This document shows positions 57,301 through 64,000 of a stretch of DNA of 64,000 nt, piece after piece; positions within the stretch are counted from its first letter, which is position 1; each line of letters starts with the position of its first letter. The DNA is from Bugula neritina (lineage: Eukaryota > Bryozoa > Gymnolaemata > Cheilostomatida > Bugulidae). The position numbers and the translations under genes are program-made. The DNA lies in NCBI GenBank assembly GCA_964035545.1, contig OZ037770.1, positions 14,034,642-14,098,641 on the forward strand, given 5' to 3'. Below the pieces are notes generated by a model that saw only the letters and a list, made by a program, of their open reading frames with translations, ran no database searches and was not told the origin of the DNA.

Positions 57301-60300
57301 AATATTACGAAATTGATCCTCCCAGATTTTGTGTTTTCCAGGGTCCAACATTTTCAGCTCTTTGATTCTTGCTTAACAATTCATTAGTAGTTGAATGAAT
57401 GCCAAAAATTAAATATGATAAAACAGGTAACCTTCATATAACTGTAGTAGTTTTAGTCTTGATTTACATCCGTGTGAAACCTAACAACATTTCAGTAGGA
57501 AAAGTCATTATGACAGTAAAGCTTGACACTATGCATTAGCAACCCTAAAAATGTCATGGAAGAAAGTGAATTATCACAAACTTTCTGTTTGAACAGCTGA
57601 GCTAAACAAAGTTCTGCATATATAAAACTTAGCCTCAGAACAATGGATCTAGTTTCCCTGCTTCTAGCAATATTTAGCAGTTTAGATAACCCAGTGCCCA
57701 AAGGCTAAGCCCCTAATACCCGTGGAGTAGTAAAGCAAACGTCCGCACCACAAAGGGCTTATTGGGTCCTGTAACAGTATAAAGTTGGTAGCAGCTGTAG
57801 ATTATATAACTATAATTGAGTCATAGATATTTTTTAGAAATCCACCATTTATCCACTGGTTATCCTACAGACCAAGTAACCCCATTATTAGCATTTCTAA
57901 TGCTGGGCTGCTTTTCCATTGTAAGCAATGTTAGTAATTCATTAGTCTCTTTCTTTGATGTTGATTGTTCTAAACTAATTGAACAGCAGGGAGCTTTCAT
58001 ACATTGTCCACGGCCAGATACTAATTTGAATACATCATTAGTCTAGGACTAAAATGCATTATATTGTTAGTGGCCAAGAAAATGCATTTAAATTTGTGGT
58101 TAATTTGAAAGGAAAATGCTCATCTAATCTAGCTTCTAATTGTTTCGAAATTGTTTTTCAACATTCTGAAGTGTTTAGATTTGGTCCAATTAGTTACCCT
58201 GATGAAAAGTTAATGGCGAACCTGCTTTTCTGTATAAACATTTCTGATTTCCAACCCATCTTTATTTCCAAGTTTTTCCTGAATATTTTTAAAAAGTTAA
58301 AGCTTTGAAGTTTACTAGTTTTGCACATATCGAGAAGTTAAATTTTAGCAGCTAATATTTAACAAAGTTTTCCTTTTACTTTATATATCAAAGCCGAATG
58401 CTAAATAGTCTACTTCAGCCCTCTTACTAAACTATCTAATTTCCTACTTATATTGAAGAGGCCACTTCAATATCCCCTCAAGTCGTATACTTGTCCTTTT
58501 AGGCACTCAAACTATATTATTTAATTCCACTGATTCCTATAATATAACATGCGCTAACAGCTGCACGAAACTGCCAATTATGTGGAAATGTATTAAATCA
58601 TTGTAATATAATTTCAAATCTGGTTTTTCATTTTGACAAGCTGCACTCCTAGTTATGATTCAGAAAGTCGTATGCGTAATCACTTCCCAGTTTTAACTCA
58701 AACTTATCAAAACATTCAAAAAATTAAATTAGTTTCATAGCTATTGAGTGCAAGTTGATGTAATTCGCAACCCTGCTGATAAAATAATTGGTGATCGGCT
58801 TTAGAATATCTTATACTCATTGTTTTGATAGAAAATGTTCTATCAAAACTACATTTAATTCTCTTTGTCTTATTTCACCTGTCCAAGTGTTTAGTTTTTT
58901 CATAGACTCGGTAGACTATTCATTCAGATGTTCATTGCACTAGCATAGATGTTGATTTACTAGTCCTAAATAACATCTCAACAATCAACACTAAGACTAA
59001 AACAATGGGATTGGTTCTACTATCGAAAAAGCTACTTACAATGCTAGTAAAAGTGATGTTAACCAATTTATGGGTTCGCAATCAATGTTTGTAATAGACC
59101 ATACACCGTGCATTACAGCCACAACTATTAGCAATCGCCTATTGTTGTGTCTAATTGATGTCGAAAAGGGTCAGCGAGAACGAGTCTAGCGATAAGTGCT
59201 ACAAGTACTCTATCTACTAGTTTTAAATTCTTGTTCAATGATGTAATCTATTCACTCATGAGGTGAAACGATGTACTTGTTGTACAAAGCTTATATGAAC
59301 TAGCAGAATCAGTGAATAGTAGTATTGAAAGAGTCGTGGGAAACGTGCATCCCAGGCTTTGAGGCCAAGAGCTATTACGTAATGCCATTTGTAATAAGCC
59401 AGTGCTTATACCCTTATTTCTTACCTACAACAGGGCTCAATACTGAATGTAATGTAAAATTTAGTTAAATTTGCTGATTAAATATGATATACTAAAATAA
59501 AATTGGAAAAAGATTAGGCTTCATGTTGCACCACATTAATAGATCGGCAATATCCTACAGCACTTGACAGATGTTATGATATTCTTCATGCTCTTTCCTA
59601 ATTACTAAATAATAGTATAGAGTCATCTGTTACTACGGTAACGAGACAAAGCAGGAAGTAGTACTTACCTAATGACCAATCAAAACTCTCATTTCATGTC
59701 ATTGTAGTCCGGACAGATTTGTGTACCTGTGGTTACTGCATTAGCAATGAGATATGCTGAGAGTCTGTCTCAGAATTACTTTAGAGTCAAGACTGCAATG
59801 GAGCACTTGGTTATTACCTCTCTGGCTTCCACCACTCCAAACAACCATCCTTCGAGAACTGTGAGTGTCCACCATTTTGATTTCTATTTATAATCTACTG
59901 AAAACATGAACTAGTTGCTCAAACTTAGTGTTATATTGATTAAAAAGTTTCTAATAATAGTTTTTTGAAGCATTTTTCTTTATACATTGTCTTTATTGCA
60001 ACAGCAAAATGTTTGTTAGAGTTTACTGTGCTTGCCATCAAGTAGATTATTAAAACCTTAGCAAGATTGTTATAAATGCAAGTAAAGTACACATTCAGCC
60101 TGTTATAATTAAAAACTGTTCGAACTCAAAGTTGATGTTATCTTGTATGTCACTTCTCAGCACTTGGGTGCTCGTGCTATTTATGTCTAGCTCTTTGGTA
60201 TTAGAGACATTAACTAGATCAGTCAATGAATAGAATATTTCCTCTGCTGCATTAATTAGCCAAAACTCAGTAACCCAGAAAAAAAGTTTTTTGTTCTGTC

Positions 60301-62608
60301 GTTACAGACCATTAGGCTTCTTATCTTACCTGGTTACTAGGTGAGAGTGATTTTACCTGAATTTTGTCACTGAAGTATTGCCCAATAAGGCTCATACAAA
60401 TTTATAGTCGCCATACCTTGTGAGAACCCTTGATGGAAAGGGGTTTTTAACTCAGGCTAAGGACATATTCATATGTGGCAGGGGAACAATTATGACTGGA
60501 TGCTCTTCCTAACATCAGCAATGGCTTTTGTCTGGTTCGAACCCAAGACTTCTTGCTTACTGAATTAAGGCTTGAAGAGCAAATTAAAATGGTAAATTCA
60601 CTGCAACTGTTATGGATGTTTCACTGATATTATTTTAGGTTTTACAAGGCAACCAGTCCAGGGACAAGTGTGAGATGCTTCTGGGACATCTGAACCCCCC
60701 AGCTGTTCCATCCTGTCCACCACCGAGTCAGCTTAGCAGCAGACAGGTAAACACACCTGTTAAAAACATAGCTTCCATCTCTATTAGTTAGTATGATGGA
60801 TCATATGTAATATATAAGACAATTTGTACTTTTAGCAAAATTGTGTTTGGTTTTTTGTATCAGGTCCAGCAAAATTGTGTGACATTTTAATGTCAAATTT
60901 AGCTCGGCGCTCTAAATTGCAATTTTACCCAGTTTCTGTGACTCAAAGCTGTAAATTATCTGGGCAAGGGCTTGCAACACTTGATGAACAAAAACCTCAT
61001 TATCATAAACATTGCGGGCTGCTTTATGTACTATCCCGTATCTTGAGTCATGCAGGAAAGAATATTATCACAGATTCAGTGCACAGACAGCTAACATCCT
61101 GTACCATTTCTTCACTGTCCGCTTTACTTTACTCATTCAGCTTCGGGGTCTTTGCTTGTACGTAAATAAAGCTACGGGTTTTTGTAAAACGTTTTCTACG
61201 AAGGCTTTTCACTCTGATATTACAATACGATATGGTGCCGTCCCAATGAGTTTACTTTATTTTTCGTCAGTTTCTCGGACTATTTCTAGAAATATCAGAT
61301 GCTGCTAATACACTGAGTATTTCCTGTGAAATGACTCACCAGTCTACAGACACACATGTTTATAAATTATAAGTTCTTATTGCAGTTTTGTCTACTTATT
61401 GCATAGAAAATGAAAACAAGCACTGACATACAATGTCTCCTTTTCAAATGTCATTCAGTTGACAGTAGATGGCAGGTGGTTGTTTACTCTAACAACTTGC
61501 AGTTACTAACAGCTAATGTCCACTCTTGAGTAGCTAGTTAGTAGTTAATGGCTACTAACTAGCTTTTACAGCTCTTAGACTGCTGCCTCTATAATAACCA
61601 CAAGTTTAATCAGTTTATCTTTTAAATCTCAGCCATTGTGTCATCGTGTTTGATGTAATATTACATAGCTGCCAGTTGCTGGGCTGCATTTGCTGACCTT
61701 TGATTCAGACAACGTATTTCTTTACAGCTACAGATATTTATTATTTCTGAAATCTATTGCTGATGATCTAGATTTTCTAACTTTGCAGCTATTGATAAAT
61801 GAATGTAGAAATAGCTTTAATTTTTTGCGAAGAAATCAAACTATTCCATGAAACAAAGCTGGTCTAGCCTAATAAAGTATTGGCATTGAGTATTTATGTA
61901 TTTTAAAATTGTAACTTTAATTTTGGGAAAACTAATTTATCTTATCTTGGAATTACATGATGTTTATACTGTTGAAATTACTAAATTGTATATTTCATCA
62001 TCCACTGTTGAAGAAAAATCTTTTTCCTAGTAAATGACAAATATAACATTGCTTGCGAAAATATCAATAGATAAGGGAAAGCATATAATAGGCCTAGCAT
62101 GTTGGACTAAAGTTGCATTCATTAGCTGTAGCAATGACTTCTAGCATTACTATGTCAATATTTCTGTTTGCCTCAAACAAAGGAAGAAAGAAAAGTTGCT
62201 ACAAGTTTTCAAATGCACAATATGTTTTATACTGGTCATATAAATATTATTTATATACACAAATGATAAGACTGTATGGGTAGTTGCAGCAAAGTCAACA
62301 TAATTATGTTAGAACCAGTATCAAGTGGAGCCTGTGTATATGCTGGTTCCAGCACCATCTTCTACTAGCCTTTCCTTTTCATTCATGCAATCTATACCTT
62401 GTATACTTAGTCAATGGCTAGTCCTTTTGATGCTTGTTTGTTATGTGAATTATACTTGTAGAAATCTGTTATTAATAAGTCACATATGTTTGAATGTGGT
62501 GTTACAGATAAGCAAAGGGAATATGAATGTAGATGCAAGCATGAGGGGAAGCAACTCTCAATACCACAGATCACATTCTCAGTGTTCAGGCGCCGACATG
62601 CACGCCAG
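54387..62608 (+). CDS. SAM-domain adaptor of the SAMD5/SASH1 group, 3' end not seen
   Basis: Exons 54387-54884, 59708-59860, 60639-60746 and 62508-62608 join in frame; the last ends in phase 2 at AG/GTTAGT, so at least one more exon follows. Residues 9-72 are a SAM domain; LCKQIEDADLDAIGV is close to vertebrate SAMD5 (CKQIGDPDLDAIGV) and is followed by VYFTLE, also a SAMD5 feature. Residues 147-210 match the post-SAM region of SASH1: IDITRSPYIQ, then across the exon junction SGQICVP and LAMRYAESLSQNYFRVKTAM. This supports direct splicing of exon 1 to exon 2 over a 4.8-kb intron. Exons 3 and 4 encode a low-complexity Pro/Ser/His-rich tail (CPPPSQLSSRQ). An in-frame TAG eight codons upstream supports the start. 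SAM domains mediate protein-protein contacts, so it is probably a signalling scaffold. No SH3 domain is seen. Confidence 0.88.
55862..55962 (+). CDS. Possible alternative exon inside the SAM-gene intron
   Basis: An acceptor (CGCATGTTTACAG) and donor (ATGCAG/GTTGAG) enclose an open phase-1-to-phase-0 frame that includes NVAQCENPDNASFAH and ending in DFKVMQ. The other two frames contain stops. It cannot follow exon 1 (phase 0) but could splice onto exon 2, so it might be part of an alternative 5' end. Confidence 0.25.
57643..59450 (+). pseudogene. Run of decayed reading frames, glycoprotein-like, in the SAM-gene intron
   Basis: Several long open segments on the plus strand follow one another in changing frames: a short hydrophobic start at 57643-57708 (MDLVSLLLAIFSSLDNPVP), then 57816-58046, 58054-58308, 58457-58606 and 59001-59189. 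They contain cysteines and N-glycosylation-type sites (SNVSNS; FNSTDSYNITC), are less AT-rich than the surroundings and are separated by stops and frameshifts. Together they look like one dead, roughly 600-codon intronless gene for an extracellular or envelope-type glycoprotein. No polymerase, integrase or terminal repeat was recognised nearby, so the origin (transposon, virus-derived or host) is open. Confidence 0.35.
58822..58849. repeat. Perfect hairpin, 12-bp arms and 4-base loop
   Basis: GTTTTGATAGAA at 58822-58833 and its exact reverse complement at 58838-58849 flank AATG. Confidence 0.85.
60410..60580 (-). mobile_element. tRNA-derived SINE, copy 2
   Basis: On the minus strand the body GATGTTAGGAAGAGCATCCA, TCATAATTGTTCC and GGGTTCTCACA matches the SINE at 46421-46600. 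A B-box-like GGGTTCGAACC lies at 60544-60534, while the A box is degraded. It sits in intron 2 of the SAM-domain gene, in the same minus orientation relative to transcription as copy 1. Confidence 0.7.
61532..61564. repeat. Perfect hairpin, 13-bp arms and 7-base loop
   Basis: AGCTAGTTAGTAG at 61532-61544 and its exact reverse complement at 61552-61564 flank TTAATGG. It lies in intron 3 of the SAM-domain gene. Confidence 0.85.
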
Positions 62609-62724
62609 GTTAGTTTTAAAGAGTAAAATAATTCGTGAAAATATTTTGAGTTTACAGATGCAATCTCTATGGGTTTATAGGCTCTCAAAAACTTGTTTTA
62701 TTTCTGGGGTACACATTGAATCAC

Positions 62725-62870
62725 TCTTACACTCACTCACACTCACTCATTCACTCTCACTTATTCACTCTTAATCACCCACTCTTAATCATTATTAGTT
62801 ACTCATCTATTTACACTCACCAACTCTTAAGTCACTCACTCACTCAATCTTAGTCACTCAATATTAGTTA
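62725..62870 (+). repeat. Degenerate ACTC-rich tract
   Basis: CACTCTTACACTCACTCACA and similar words run for about 140 bases with increasing divergence. It follows the last recognised exon of the SAM gene and ends the open frame there; it has no coding meaning. Confidence 0.85.
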
Positions 62871-64000
62871 CTAATTCTGTGAAACACTTTCAATGAATCT
62901 TCTTTGATTCAAACTCCAATCTGATTTTTCTCCCCACTGATAGATGAGCTATTAGCACACGTGTTTTTGTTAAAGTTTTTATTCCGTGAACGTATATCCC
63001 TATAATCTTCGTGATTTGAATAGAGCAGCTCTGTTTGAGCAGCAGCTTTGAATGTATACGTGGCAGCTCTGAAATTGTGTGTAGCTGACCCACTTGTTGC
63101 CTGTTTTATCATATACTGTCACAAGTTATGGAAAATAAAAAAGTCACTTATGGACAAGATTTACATATTTTGTCATGATAACAAACTTTTTTGAAAATAT
63201 ATCTTTTCCTCCACAATCGTTAAAACATAAATGACTCGTGATCCCTGTGATTGTGACTAATATAATAATTTTGCTGATAAAGTAAAATTTTGATGTCTTT
63301 TATAACTTCTGGAAATTTCCTGGTGAAAAGGGTGACAGTATCTGGATTTATTGAAAAATTACGTAATTTAACCTTGACCTATTTAGACTACGTTAAGTTT
63401 TTTAACGTGACCTGGCTTCATAGCATATAATTTTTACCTCTCATGTTTTCAAAATTATTTTTTAATTTTAAACTAGTTTGGTTTTCTACGCTCACTACAA
63501 TGCGACTAGCTCACAGCTTTCCTGTTACTTCACATTACGCAATTCAATTCCTGGGAGACAAAATCACACCATAATACATTTTCCTAGTAAGGTCACCATC
63601 CAGGATGTCAAACTATTGTGAGTTTGTTGTCTTTGGCAGCATTTCTCAATAGCTGGGAAAGCATTGTGCCTCATGACTGACATAACATTGTGGTAATTAG
63701 TAAAACATGAAGTAAGTTGGCGCCACTAGCTGATGTAAGTGAAGCAGCGATTTCATAGTTGAATAGGTGAATACTACAGGTAGTCCTTCTTGAAACAACA
63801 AGATGTGTTAAAAGCTTGAACCACTGTGTTTTAATTAGTGTGTAGAAAGCAAACAGTGGAGGTACTCGGGGAGTGTTGGGTGTTTACATATCAAGTTGTA
63901 TTTTGTTGACTTTAGTTTAGTTTCAATGCAGTTGGTTATTATTTAAATCTAGATCAATGGATGTATTAGCAGGGGAATCAAAGTAAACAGAATTATTTGA
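62871..64000. other. Window end, presumably intron of the SAM-domain gene
   Basis: The last recognised exon ends in phase 2 at 62608, so a further exon is expected. I could not find one with a convincing acceptor before 64000. Confidence 0.4.

Overview
The window looks like nuclear DNA from an invertebrate animal. It is very AT-rich, its genes are split by GT-AG introns of about 0.1 to 5 kb, promoters carry TATA boxes, genes end near AATAAA signals, and there are tRNA-derived SINEs, a dead non-LTR retrotransposon and very long microsatellites. The mix of secreted antistasin/WAP-like proteins, a metazoan sorbitol dehydrogenase and a SAMD5/SASH-type adaptor suits a spiralian or similar invertebrate, but I cannot name the phylum from sequence alone. 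No CRISPR array, operon or prokaryotic feature is present.

Layout. Positions 1-56 are the last coding bases of a gene whose body lies to the left. From 57 to 9.1 kb I see repeats and no gene. From 9.17 to about 12.0 kb the minus strand carries exons of an unidentified gene, with a foldback (MITE-like) element in one intron. From 12.13 to 15.04 kb lies a decayed non-LTR retrotransposon. From 15.1 to about 19.5 kb the DNA is cryptically simple (TAx/ACT/AGT-type words). From 20.0 to 24.1 kb there are plus-strand exons of a small unidentified gene and some orphan exons.

From 27.7 to 43.0 kb there is a tandem array of three complete genes for small secreted cysteine-rich proteins (signal peptide, two antistasin-like modules, one or two WAP-like modules). 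The fragment at the window start is a fourth member and is almost identical to the 3' part of the first complete gene, so the cluster has expanded recently. The first two complete genes share a four-exon, all-phase-1 structure and a promoter layout of an X-box-like palindrome followed about 30 bp later by TATATAAA. Their likely role is as secreted protease inhibitors or defence/matrix proteins (inference).

From 46.2 to 51.7 kb is a complete eight-exon sorbitol dehydrogenase (347 aa) of the polyol pathway. From 54.4 to at least 62.6 kb is a SAM-domain adaptor of the SAMD5/SASH1 group whose 3' end may lie beyond the window. Its large first intron holds a run of decayed glycoprotein-like reading frames. 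The two housekeeping-type genes show no functional link to the secreted-protein cluster.

Exon boundaries come from reading splice sites and codon phase by eye. The five well-supported genes close in frame at every junction; nothing was checked against transcripts or databases.
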